Shown one piece after another: positions 8,894 through 16,242 of a stretch of DNA of 64,000 bases. The position numbers and the translations under genes are program-made. Origin of the DNA: CAVUFH01 sp963740835. Lineage in GTDB: Bacteria; Actinomycetota; Acidimicrobiia; IMCC26256; PALSA-610. Under the pieces are notes generated by a model. The model saw only the letters and a program-made list of their open reading frames with translations, made no database searches and was not told the origin of the DNA. Numbering within the stretch: position 1 is the stretch's first letter; each line of letters begins with the position of its first letter. The DNA lies in contig CAVUFH010000003.1 in the NCBI GenBank assembly GCA_963740835.1, forward strand, positions 1,302,001 through 1,366,000, given 5' to 3'.

Positions 8894-9679
8894 TCAGTCG
8901 ACGGCAGCCGTGACGATGGCGACCGCGGTGACGCGATCTTCGCCGGCGTCGCGCAGTTCGACGCGGACGACATCTCCATCGGAGCGACGGCCGAGGATCG
9001 CCGCGGTGGCGCGCACCGGGCCGGTACGGTTCGGCGCGAGGAAGTGCAGCACGACATCGGTCACGCGGCCGCCGCTAGTCGCGTGTTCGACGCACGCGTC
9101 GACGAGTGCCGCGGTGACGCCGCCGTGGAGGATGCCCCAGGGGTTGCGCAGCGTGTCGCGCAGGTCCATCACCATCGTGTGCGCGTCGACGACGCGGGCG
9201 TCGAGCCAGCGGTCCATCGCCATGTAGTCGATGTCACCGGGATAGCCGATCCGGAGCGGGCGCTCCCACACGGGCGGACCGTTCTCGGGCACCAGGATCG
9301 CGGACGTGAGCACGCCGTCCATGACGAGCACGCCGGTCGTGGCATCGCTGATCTCCACCGCGGTCACGACGTTGTTGCGGCCCTTGCGGAGCACGCGTGA
9401 ATCGATCTGCAGCGCACCAGTCGGCGCGTGATGCACCGTGCGGGCGCACAGGTTCGTGGAGACGACCCAGCCGTCGGGGAGTGAGGCGAGGCCGCCGCAG
9501 ACGCCGCCGGCGGAGTCGAGCATGGTGAGGAGCGCGCCGGCGCGCACCGAGCCGTTGCGACCACGCAAATGGTCGACGACCCGCGCTTCGCCTTCGATGT
9601 GCAGCGCTTCGACTTCGCGCATGTCGAGACGCGCGAATCGCATGATGTCGGTGCCCATATTGGCCGGCGTCTGTGTCAT
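8894..9679 (-). CDS. Double-hotdog acyl-CoA thioesterase-like protein
   Basis: A 261-aa protein with two PaaI-type hotdog halves. The first carries RNGSVRAGALLTMLDSAGG, the second RNPWGILHGGVTAALVDACVEHA, where HGG is the usual active-site stretch. Such proteins hydrolyse acyl- or aryl-CoA thioesters. The ATG at 9679 overlaps the stop of the paralogous upstream gene (ATGA), so the two are coupled and may form a heteromer. Stop 21 bp from the convergent P450. Confidence 0.8.
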   Translation of the reverse strand: MTQTPANMGTDIMRFARLDMREVEALHIEGEARVVDHLRGRNGSVRAGALLTMLDSAGGVCGGLASLPDGWVVSTNLCARTVHHAPTGALQIDSRVLRKGRNNVVTAVEISDATTGVLVMDGVLTSAILVPENGPPVWERPLRIGYPGDIDYMAMDRWLDARVVDAHTMVMDLRDTLRNPWGILHGGVTAALVDACVEHATSGGRVTDVVLHFLAPNRTGPVRATAAILGRRSDGDVVRVELRDAGEDRVTAVAIVTAAVD

Positions 9680-10506
9680 GCGAGCGACCTGGTCGCGACG
9701 GCGCGCGCGAGTGCCATCTGCCGGCCTCCGGCGCCCACGTCGACGAGCTCTACCCGCGCGACCGCGTGTTCCGCGCTGCGCTCGATGACGTCGACGCGCG
9801 TGCGCAGCGGTCCGATCTTGCCGAACGCCAGGTAGGTGAGCTGCACATCGGTGACGACAACCGGCCGGCCGGCAGCCGACTGGAGCGCGACTTCCGCGGC
9901 GGCCTCCACGACCGCACCGACGATGCCGCCTTGCAGCGCGCCCATCGAGTTCATGGCCCACTCCCGCACCGGGAGCTCGACGACACCTGCCGCCGCGTCG
10001 AGGGTTTCGATGCCGACCAGCTCCAGCAGCGGACCGGCGAGCGCGGAGCTTGCGAGCGCCATCGTCGACGGACCCTCAGGCCGCGTCTCGGTGATGTCGG
10101 GGTTGGTGTCGCGACGCGGCAGTACCGCGAAGCTCATTGTCGCGATCCCGATGGGTCGGTCGTCACCCGCCGCCGTGTTGTTGTGCAGCGTGACCTCGAG
10201 CACGAGGGTCGTGCGGCCGGCGCGCAAGATGTGGGCCCGGGCCTCGACGGAGCCTCCGGTTGCGCAGGCGGTGAGGTGCAGGGTGAGGTCCGCCGTCGCG
10301 ATCCAATTCGGGTGCGCGGCGGTGGCCGCGAGGCCGCCGCCGATGACGTCGACGAGCGTCGTCAGCGCGCCCGCGCGTACCGCGCCGTCGGCGCCGCAGA
10401 TCTCGGGCACCACTGGCATCCACGCGCGGGACGTCGACCCGCCCGAGTGCTCGAACGTGAGCTGCAAGTCGCGCAGCAGGTGACGTTCGGGCGGATAGGT
10501 CGTCAT
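9676..10506 (-). CDS. Double-hotdog acyl-CoA thioesterase-like protein (paralogue)
   Basis: A 276-aa protein, paralogous to the gene immediately downstream. N-terminal half: GADGAVRAGALTTLVDVIGGGLAA; C-terminal half: MNSMGALQGGIVGAVVEAAAE, where the HGG of the active neighbour is QGG. A non-catalytic or altered half is therefore possible. Start ATG at 10506; the preceding Rieske gene ends 31 bp upstream. Function inferred from fold only. Confidence 0.78.
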   Translation of the reverse strand: MTTYPPERHLLRDLQLTFEHSGGSTSRAWMPVVPEICGADGAVRAGALTTLVDVIGGGLAATAAHPNWIATADLTLHLTACATGGSVEARAHILRAGRTTLVLEVTLHNNTAAGDDRPIGIATMSFAVLPRRDTNPDITETRPEGPSTMALASSALAGPLLELVGIETLDAAAGVVELPVREWAMNSMGALQGGIVGAVVEAAAEVALQSAAGRPVVVTDVQLTYLAFGKIGPLRTRVDVIERSAEHAVARVELVDVGAGGRQMALARAVATRSLA

Positions 10507-10537
10507 GGAGCCCGGAAGCTAGCGCCCGAGCCGGCGA

Positions 10538-10849
10538 TCACCTGATTTCGACGACCCCGGCCGACTCGACGAGGTCGAGCGTCGCGATGTCGTCTTTCGG
10601 ATCGACGCGTCCGAGCTCTGTGCGCTTGCAGGCATGGCCCGCACAGTCGAACGACCAGCCGTGCCCGGTGCAGACGAGCTCGTCGCCGACGACGGTGCCT
10701 TCGGTGAGGTCCCAGTCGAGATGCGGACAGGTGCGCGGCGCGCTGCCGAGCACGCCGCTCGCGCCGCGCCACACGACGAATTCGCGCCCGTCGACTTCGA
10801 TCGCGTGGATCGCGCCCGGCGCGAGCGCGGAAGACGGCAGCTCGCTCAC
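10538..10849 (-). CDS. Rieske [2Fe-2S] ferredoxin
   Basis: A 103-aa soluble Rieske protein. The two ligand boxes are TCPHLDW (C-x-H) and CTGHGWSFD (C-x2-H), about 16 residues apart, supplying two Cys and two His to a [2Fe-2S] cluster. Proteins of this size are electron carriers for oxygenases or nitrite-reductase-like small subunits; with two P450s nearby, oxygenase support is plausible but unproven. Its ATG overlaps the stop of the DUF6457 gene by four bases. Confidence 0.9.
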   Translation of the reverse strand: MSELPSSALAPGAIHAIEVDGREFVVWRGASGVLGSAPRTCPHLDWDLTEGTVVGDELVCTGHGWSFDCAGHACKRTELGRVDPKDDIATLDLVESAGVVEIR

Positions 10850-11085
10850 GTGGTCGTGCCGTCGCGCGTCGCACGCGCGAGATCATCGAGCGTCGCGCCG
10901 CGCGCAGCCGCTTGACCGAGGACGAAGCACAACAGCGGCGCATTCGTCCGCTCGCCACTGTCGTGCGCCGCGAAGCCCGCGAGGTCGAGGAGCAGTTCGG
11001 CCGCGGTCGCGTCGACGAGCAGTGCGCCCGCGTCGAGGCCGGCGGCGGCGGAGATCCGCAGCGTCGTTTCGGTGAGCCAGTCCAC
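10846..11085 (-). CDS. DUF6457 small protein
   Basis: A 79-aa protein starting MDWLTETTLRISAAAGLD with a helical middle (LLLDLAGFAAHDSGERTNAPLLCFVLGQAAARG). This layout matches the small actinobacterial family DUF6457, often found next to molybdenum cofactor or redox genes. No catalytic residues can be named. It is coupled to the Rieske gene downstream (ATGA overlap). Confidence 0.8.
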   Translation of the reverse strand: MDWLTETTLRISAAAGLDAGALLVDATAAELLLDLAGFAAHDSGERTNAPLLCFVLGQAAARGATLDDLARATRDGTTT

Positions 11086-11127
11086 GCGCGTGCTCTCCTT
11101 CGATTGACGAGGTATCAGACGCTCGGG

Positions 11128-11703
11128 TCAGTTGACCGTCGGGTCGGGAGGACAAGTAGCGAACAGCGCGATCCGGCCGCGCTGACGGCGCAGGACGTGC
11201 TGCCACAGCGTGTCGGGCTCGGTCGCGAACGGGTCCGAGGGCAAGGCCTCGACGACGAACCAGGCGCCGTGGTCGAGCTCGGCTTGTAGTTGTGCGGGGC
11301 CCCAGCCGGCATATCCCAGATAGACGCGCAGCTCGTGCACGGTCGATCCGAGCCGCGCCGGATCGCGCCCGAGGTCGACGGTGCCGAGGTCGTCGATGAG
11401 CGGCATCCAGCCGCTGTCCTCCTCGGCTTCGACACGCGCGAGCGCGATGACCGCTTCGGGTGCCACCGGCCCACCGAAGAACACGCGCGCGGGCTCGCTC
11501 GCGAGATCGTTCCAATCCGGGAGGACGTCGTCGAGCGCGGTCGCCGTCGGTCGGTTCAGCACCAGGCCGAGCGAACCGTCATCGCCGTGTTCGAGGAGGA
11601 GGATCACGGTCCGGTCGAAGTTCGGGTCGGCGAGGGGCGGCGTTGCGACGAGGAGCCGTCCGCGCATGTCGGCAGGATCTCGTGGAGTCGTGTCGTCCGG
11701 CAC
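11128..11703 (-). CDS. UPF0301 / AlgH family protein
   Basis: A 191-aa member of the YqgE/AlgH family. Recognisable segments are GRLLVATPPLADPNFDRTVILLLEH, GSLGLVLNRPTA, VFFGGPVAPEAVIAL and the C-terminal YLGYAGWGPAQLQAEL followed by GAWFVVEA. The biochemical role of the family is not settled. The ATG at 11703 or an internal ATG at 11667 (MRGRLLVATPPL) could be the true start; the latter is the conserved family start. Divergent from the FAD oxidase, with 53 bp between. Confidence 0.92.
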   Translation of the reverse strand: MPDDTTPRDPADMRGRLLVATPPLADPNFDRTVILLLEHGDDGSLGLVLNRPTATALDDVLPDWNDLASEPARVFFGGPVAPEAVIALARVEAEEDSGWMPLIDDLGTVDLGRDPARLGSTVHELRVYLGYAGWGPAQLQAELDHGAWFVVEALPSDPFATEPDTLWQHVLRRQRGRIALFATCPPDPTVN

Positions 11704-11756
11704 CGCGCCCAGTTTCGCGCGCCAGACGCTCGCATCGAGATGCGTAGTCTCCGAGC

Positions 11757-13103
11757 GTGCTCGACGAGTTGCGCGACGCCGTCGGCGCCGAACACGTGCT
11801 GACCGACCCCGCGATGGTCGCGGGTTACGTCGTCGACTGGACCGGCCGCTTCCGAGGCGCGACTCCGGCGGTCGTGCGTCCGGGCGGTGTCGACGAGGTC
11901 GCGCGCGTCGTGCAGATCTGCGCGGCGGCGCGCGTCGCGGTGGTGCCCCAAGGCGGCAACACCGGCCTCGTCGGCGGGTCGGTGCCGCAGCACGGCGAGA
12001 TCGTCCTCAGCCTGCGCCGGCTCGATGGGCTCGGCCCGGTCGACGCGGCCGCGGCGCAGGTCACCGCGGGAGCCGGGGTGACGCTCGGTCGGCTCCAGAA
12101 ACACGCGCGGGCAGCGGGCTGGGAGTACGGCGTCGACCTGGGCGCGCGCGACTCCGCGACCGTCGGTGGCACCGTCGCCACCAACGCCGGCGGGGTGCAC
12201 GTCCTCCGGTACGGCTCGACCCGGCGCCAGGTCGTCGGCGTCCAAGCCGTCTTCGTCGACGGCTCCGTCGTCGATCGCCTCGATGGCCTGGAGAAGGACA
12301 ACACCGGCTACGACCTCGGCGGGCTGCTGTGCGGGAGCGAAGGCACGCTCGCTGTCATCACCGCGGCCCGGTTGCGTCTCGTTCCCCGTCCCCGGCACGT
12401 CGTGGTCGCGCTGCTCGCGTTCGACGGCGTCGACGATGCGCTCGCCGCGGTTGGTGCACTGCGGCAGGAGGTCGACGCGCTGCGCGCGCTCGAGTTCTTC
12501 GAACAGCGCGGCGTGGATCTCCTCCGCGCGCAGATGCACGTGGCGCCCCCGTTTCCGCGCGACCACGGCGCGTACGTCCTCGCGGAGGCGGCGGGAGGCA
12601 GTGACCCGACGGAGGCGCTCGCCGATGCCGTGGATCGGATCGCGCGCGTGCGCGACGTCGCAGTCGCAACCGACGCGTACGCAGCCGCGCCGTTGTGGCA
12701 GTACCGGGAAGCGCATTCCGAGGCGATCAACCGCATCGGTCCCCCGCACAAACTCGACGTGACGCTGCCCGCGGACCGCCTCGCACCGTTCTTCGCGCAC
12801 ATCCGATCGATCGTCGCCGCGGTTGCACCCGACGCGCAGGTGTGGCTGTTCGGTCACGCGGGCGACGGGAACGTGCACGTCAACGTCACCGGTGTGGAAC
12901 CCGACGACGAACGTGTCACCGACGCGGTGCTGCGCTTCGTCGCCGAGCTGCACGGTTCGATCAGCGCGGAGCACGGCGTCGGTGTCGCGAAGCGGCCGTG
13001 GGTGCACCTCACCCGGAGTCCGGCCGAACTGCACGCGTTCCGCGCCATCAAGGACGCGCTCGACCCGACCGGGATCCTCAACCCGAACGTGCTCGTTCCC
13101 TAA
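11757..13103 (+). CDS. FAD-binding oxidoreductase (D-lactate/2-hydroxyglutarate dehydrogenase type)
   Basis: A 448-aa flavoprotein of the VAO/PCMH family. Residues 38-210 hold the FAD domain, including VVPQGGNTGLVGGSVP, GGTVATNAGG and the GLLCGSEGTLAVIT turn. The C-terminal FAD-oxidase domain carries GHAGDGNVHVN and ISAEHGVGVAKR, which in 2-hydroxyacid dehydrogenases provide metal and substrate ligands, and ends with the typical ALDPTGILNPNVLVP. Likely oxidises a D-2-hydroxy acid. GTG start 11757; the 3' end overlaps the convergent regulator by 4 bp. Confidence 0.93.
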   Translation: MLDELRDAVGAEHVLTDPAMVAGYVVDWTGRFRGATPAVVRPGGVDEVARVVQICAAARVAVVPQGGNTGLVGGSVPQHGEIVLSLRRLDGLGPVDAAAAQVTAGAGVTLGRLQKHARAAGWEYGVDLGARDSATVGGTVATNAGGVHVLRYGSTRRQVVGVQAVFVDGSVVDRLDGLEKDNTGYDLGGLLCGSEGTLAVITAARLRLVPRPRHVVVALLAFDGVDDALAAVGALRQEVDALRALEFFEQRGVDLLRAQMHVAPPFPRDHGAYVLAEAAGGSDPTEALADAVDRIARVRDVAVATDAYAAAPLWQYREAHSEAINRIGPPHKLDVTLPADRLAPFFAHIRSIVAAVAPDAQVWLFGHAGDGNVHVNVTGVEPDDERVTDAVLRFVAELHGSISAEHGVGVAKRPWVHLTRSPAELHAFRAIKDALDPTGILNPNVLVP

Positions 13104-14050
13104 GTGGTCTGAAACGCGCGCCGGTAGGACGTCGGTGCGGTGCCGACGGTGCGCTGGAAGTGGAGCCGCATGTTCGCGGCAGTCCCGAATCCGGTCGCCT
13201 GCGCGACGCGTTCGACGGGGATGTCCGTCGACTCGAGCAGTCGCCGCGCGTGTGTGATGCGCTGCTGCGAGAGCCAGCGCTGGGGCGTCATACCCGTCCC
13301 GGCGCGGAAGCGGCGCATGAACGTGCGCGTGCTCATCAACGCGTGCGCGGCCATCTGCTCGACCGTCAGCGGCTCGTCGAGGTGGTCGACGATCCAGTCG
13401 AGGGTCGGCCCGAGTACGGACGCCTCGGAGGCGTCCGGCACCGGAAGATCGAGGAACTGCGCCTGGCCGCCGTCGCGATGCGCGGGGACGACCATGCGAC
13501 GGGCGACGGCGTTCGCCACCGCGCTGCCGAAGTCGGTGCGCACCATGTGGAGCGACAGGTCGATTGCGGCCGCGGTGCCGGCCGACGTGAGCACGGAGCC
13601 GTCGTCGACGTAGAGGACGTCGGGAAGGATGCGGATCTCCGGGTGGCGCGCCGCGAGGAGCGGCGCGTACATCCAGTGCGTCGTAGCGCGGCGCCCGTCG
13701 AGCACTCCCGCGGCCGCGAGCGCGAACGCGCCGCTGCAGAACGACACCATGCGGGCGCCTCGCGCGTGCGCGGCGCGCAGCGCTTCGAGCAGCGCGGATG
13801 ACGGGCCGAGGTCGGGTGGGCACGCGGGCACGATCACGGTGTCGGCCGTCGCGAGCTCGTCGAAGCCGTGCTCGGTCTCGAGCGTGAAGCAACCGAGGTC
13901 GACGCGGCCGGACTCCGCGCACACGAGGAAGCGGTACCACTCGACGCCGAGCTCGGAGCGGTCGAGTCCGAACACCTCGCACGCCACCGAAGGCTCGAAG
14001 GGGTGATTGCCGGGCAGGATGGCGACCGCGACGGTCGGTGCGGTTCTCAT
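13100..14050 (-). CDS. GlxA-type AraC family transcriptional regulator
   Basis: A regulator of about 316 aa with an N-terminal DJ-1/PfpI-like domain (VAVAILPGNHPFEPSVACEVFG; nucleophile-elbow region VSFCSGAFALA) and a C-terminal AraC helix-turn-helix pair (MAAHALMSTRTFMRRFRAGTGMTPQRWL and VERVAQATGFGTAANMRLHFQR). GlxA-like regulators sense small metabolites, often amines or amides. ATG 14050 (MRTAPTVAVAI) is preferred to one at 14086, because the domain begins immediately after it. Convergent with the FAD oxidase. Confidence 0.92.
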   Translation of the reverse strand: MRTAPTVAVAILPGNHPFEPSVACEVFGLDRSELGVEWYRFLVCAESGRVDLGCFTLETEHGFDELATADTVIVPACPPDLGPSSALLEALRAAHARGARMVSFCSGAFALAAAGVLDGRRATTHWMYAPLLAARHPEIRILPDVLYVDDGSVLTSAGTAAAIDLSLHMVRTDFGSAVANAVARRMVVPAHRDGGQAQFLDLPVPDASEASVLGPTLDWIVDHLDEPLTVEQMAAHALMSTRTFMRRFRAGTGMTPQRWLSQQRITHARRLLESTDIPVERVAQATGFGTAANMRLHFQRTVGTAPTSYRRAFQTT

Positions 14051-14121
14051 TGGCAGGATCCTAGCGATCAGGGGCATGACTGCCACTCGCCCGGACCGAC
14101 GATCCGTCGCACCCTGCGGGC

Positions 14122-14283
14122 ATGTTCGATGCCTACTGCGATCACCACGGGTGCCGGGTGCTGCTGCCCGCCACCCACCTGATTCGCATGGAGCGCCACT
14201 CCGACGGCCGGGTCGCCCAGTTCCGGTGCTGGTGCGGCGCGGTCGCCGAGTGGCGGTCCCGGCGCCAACCCGTCGAGCGGTGA
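14122..14283 (+). CDS. Small Cys/His-rich protein (putative metal ribbon), 53 aa
   Basis: A short ORF, MFDAYCDHHGCRVLLPATHLI, then RMERHSDGRVAQFRCWCGAVAEW. The CDHHGC and CWCG pairs, 30 or so residues apart, look like a zinc-ribbon arrangement. It is not a family I can name. Support as a real gene comes from the GTGA overlap with the downstream rhodanese, the spaced Cys pairs and actinobacterial codon use. Possibly a metal or sulfur-transfer partner of the rhodanese. Confidence 0.6.
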   Translation: MFDAYCDHHGCRVLLPATHLIRMERHSDGRVAQFRCWCGAVAEWRSRRQPVER

Positions 14284-14744
14284 GCGGTTCGGCGGTGCCG
14301 AATTCGCTCGTGCGGGCGGTTCCCGCCGCGTCCCCGGCCGAGGCGGCCGCGCACTTCGCGGACCGTCTGCGCTTCGAGACCGACTGCGCGGATGTCCACG
14401 CGGATCTCGTGGCCGGAGGGGCCGGGGTCGTGGTGGTGGACGCCCGGAGCCGGGAAGCCTTTGCGGCCGGTCACGTGCCCGGCGCGCGCAGCCTGCCCCA
14501 CGCCGAGATCACCGCCGCGACCGTCGGCGAGATGCTCGGCCGGGAGCCTCCGGCCGAGGTGGTGTTCGTCACCTACTGCTGGGGGCCACACTGCAACGGT
14601 GCGACGCGGGCCGCGCGTGCGCTGGCCGGGCTCGGCCACCCCGTCAAGGAGATGATCGGCGGGGTCGTGGGTTGGCGCGCGGAGGGCTACAGCCTCGCCA
14701 CCGGGTGTGTCGCGTCAGACTGCATATCCCGGACAAAGACGTAG
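14280..14744 (+). CDS. Rhodanese-like sulfurtransferase
   Basis: A 154-aa single-domain rhodanese: VVVDARSREAFAAGHVPGARSLPH (CH2A motif), then the active-site loop TYCWGPHCNGATRAARAL, with Cys100 as the probable persulfide-forming residue and a second Cys at 105. It ends with VKEMIGGVVGWRAEGY, typical of the family. GTG start at 14280 overlaps the stop of the small Cys/His protein. Role: sulfur transfer or thiol detoxification; acceptor unknown. Confidence 0.87.
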   Translation: MSGSAVPNSLVRAVPAASPAEAAAHFADRLRFETDCADVHADLVAGGAGVVVVDARSREAFAAGHVPGARSLPHAEITAATVGEMLGREPPAEVVFVTYCWGPHCNGATRAARALAGLGHPVKEMIGGVVGWRAEGYSLATGCVASDCISRTKT

Positions 14745-14797
14745 GAATCGCCCCGGCACGCTTGAACCTCGCGGCGCAGACCGAGTACTTTTTTGGG

Positions 14798-15511
14798 CTA
14801 TCTGCCGCATCGGCTCGTGGCGCCCCGGGCCGAAGCGGTTGGCTCGGGTCGTCGCGCGTACGGACCGCCCGCCGACGCCCGGCGACCCGAGCATGCTCTC
14901 CTTGGCACCGCGCTCAGCCGATCGGGTCGGACGCGCGCGGGATCGGCTTCCGGCAGGTACTCCTGTGCCCACGTCATCCGCTTCCAGTCCGGAATCGGCG
15001 GCGCGACCTGCCGTCGGGGCACGAACGCGGAGCGCTCGACCAACTGCAACTTGTGGATGTACCGCCCGCAGTTCGGAAACACCTGGGTCGTCCGCACCCG
15101 GACCACCAGCGTCGCGCCCGCGAACTCGGCGCGGAGGGGATCGTCCTCGTCGACCGTGGCGACGCCGTTGACGCGCAGGCGGTTCGGCTGTTCGAAGTCG
15201 ACGAACAGCATCCCGACATGGGTCTGACCGCGAATGTTGCCGAGCGACAAGAACATGCCGTTGCCGTCGTACACGGGGAACGCGAGCGTGCGCTCGTCGA
15301 CAACGCGTACGAAGCCCGGGTCCCCGCCCTTGTAAGAGCACTGCGGGTGCCCTTCGGCGTCACACGTGGCGAGGAAGAACATGTCGCGCGCCTCGATGAA
15401 GTCTTTGGCGTGCGCATCGATGGAGTCGGACACGAGCAGCTCGTCGATGCGGTCGGCGATGCGGCGCGAATCGAAGTGATCCTGCCAGTACCGATGATCG
15501 TCGTTGAACAT
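14798..15511 (-). CDS. Pyridoxamine 5'-phosphate oxidase-like FMN protein
   Basis: A 237-aa split-barrel flavin protein. The core is well conserved: FIEARDMFFLATCDAEGHPQCSYKGG, TLAFPVYDGNGMFLSLGNI, HVGMLFVDFEQPNRLRVNG and VFPNCGRYIHK, up to DWKRMTWAQEYLPEADPA near residue 192. Beyond that, 45 residues are Arg/Ala/Pro-rich and unlike the family, as if the normal stop had been lost. ATG at 15511 (MFNDDHRYW) is the family start. Specific substrate and cofactor (FMN or F420) unknown. Confidence 0.85.
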   Translation of the reverse strand: MFNDDHRYWQDHFDSRRIADRIDELLVSDSIDAHAKDFIEARDMFFLATCDAEGHPQCSYKGGDPGFVRVVDERTLAFPVYDGNGMFLSLGNIRGQTHVGMLFVDFEQPNRLRVNGVATVDEDDPLRAEFAGATLVVRVRTTQVFPNCGRYIHKLQLVERSAFVPRRQVAPPIPDWKRMTWAQEYLPEADPARVRPDRLSAVPRRACSGRRASAGGPYARRPEPTASARGATSRCGR

Positions 15512-15594
15512 GCGTCCATCGTGGACGCTTCGGTGCGGTCGCGCCAGCAGCGCGTCGTCCACGAGTGTCCCGTACGGATCTCTACGCTGGCGCC

Positions 15595-16242
15595 GTGCTC
15601 TTCTCGCAGGACGCGTGGGCGGGGATCCGGGACGGCTCGATCACGCTCACGTTCCGCCGGTGGAAGCGGCCGCAGGTCGTCGCCGGGCGGCGCTACCGCA
15701 CGCCCGCCGGCATCATCGAAGTCGAAGCCGTCGACATCGTCTCTCCCGCGCGCATCCGTGCCGCGGACGCGCCCCGGGCCGGCGCACCGACCCGGGCCGC
15801 CCTGCTCGCGCGGTTGCAAGGGCGCGCCGACCTCCCCGTGTACCGGATCGCGTTCCACCTCGTGGACGAGCCGGACCCCCGAGCGGAACTCGCGAAGGAT
15901 GCCCAACTGGCGCCGGACGACGTCGCCGCGATCGATCGCCGACTCGAGCGCTTGGACCGGGCGAGCCGCACCGGTCCTTGGACCGCGGCGGTGCTCGCGG
16001 TGATCGCCGAGTACCCCGAGCGCCGAGCCCCCGACCTGGCGGCGATGTTCGGCCGCGAGACCACACCGTTCAAACTCGACGTGCGCAAGCTCAAGAACCT
16101 CGGGCTCACGCTGAGCTTCCGCGTGGGGTATCGACTCTCGCCGCGCGGCGAGGCGTATCTGCGCGCCCATGGCGCGGGCGCGATCCCGCCGGCCGGCGCG
16201 GTTCAGGAACCGGACGCGGGTGCGGGATCCGGCGCGGGGTAG
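15595..16242 (+). CDS. ASCH domain protein
   Basis: A 215-aa protein. The N-terminal 80 residues match the ASCH fold, a PUA-like beta barrel: FSQDAWAGIRDGSITLTFRRW, KRPQVVAGRRYRTPAG and IIEVEAVDIVSPARI. ASCH proteins bind RNA or nucleotides and some are nucleases or amidohydrolases. The second half (MFGRETTPFKLDVRKLKNLGLTLSFRVGYRLSPRGEAYL) resembles a small winged helix. GTG at 15595 is taken as start; ATG-like alternatives 30 bp upstream are possible. Overlaps the convergent MMPL gene by 40 bp. Confidence 0.82.
   Translation: MLFSQDAWAGIRDGSITLTFRRWKRPQVVAGRRYRTPAGIIEVEAVDIVSPARIRAADAPRAGAPTRAALLARLQGRADLPVYRIAFHLVDEPDPRAELAKDAQLAPDDVAAIDRRLERLDRASRTGPWTAAVLAVIAEYPERRAPDLAAMFGRETTPFKLDVRKLKNLGLTLSFRVGYRLSPRGEAYLRAHGAGAIPPAGAVQEPDAGAGSGAG

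Noticed and set aside
11604..13982. A 792-codon minus-strand frame across the FAD oxidase
   Set aside because: It is antisense of a well-conserved FAD-binding oxidase and has the biased composition of shadow frames.
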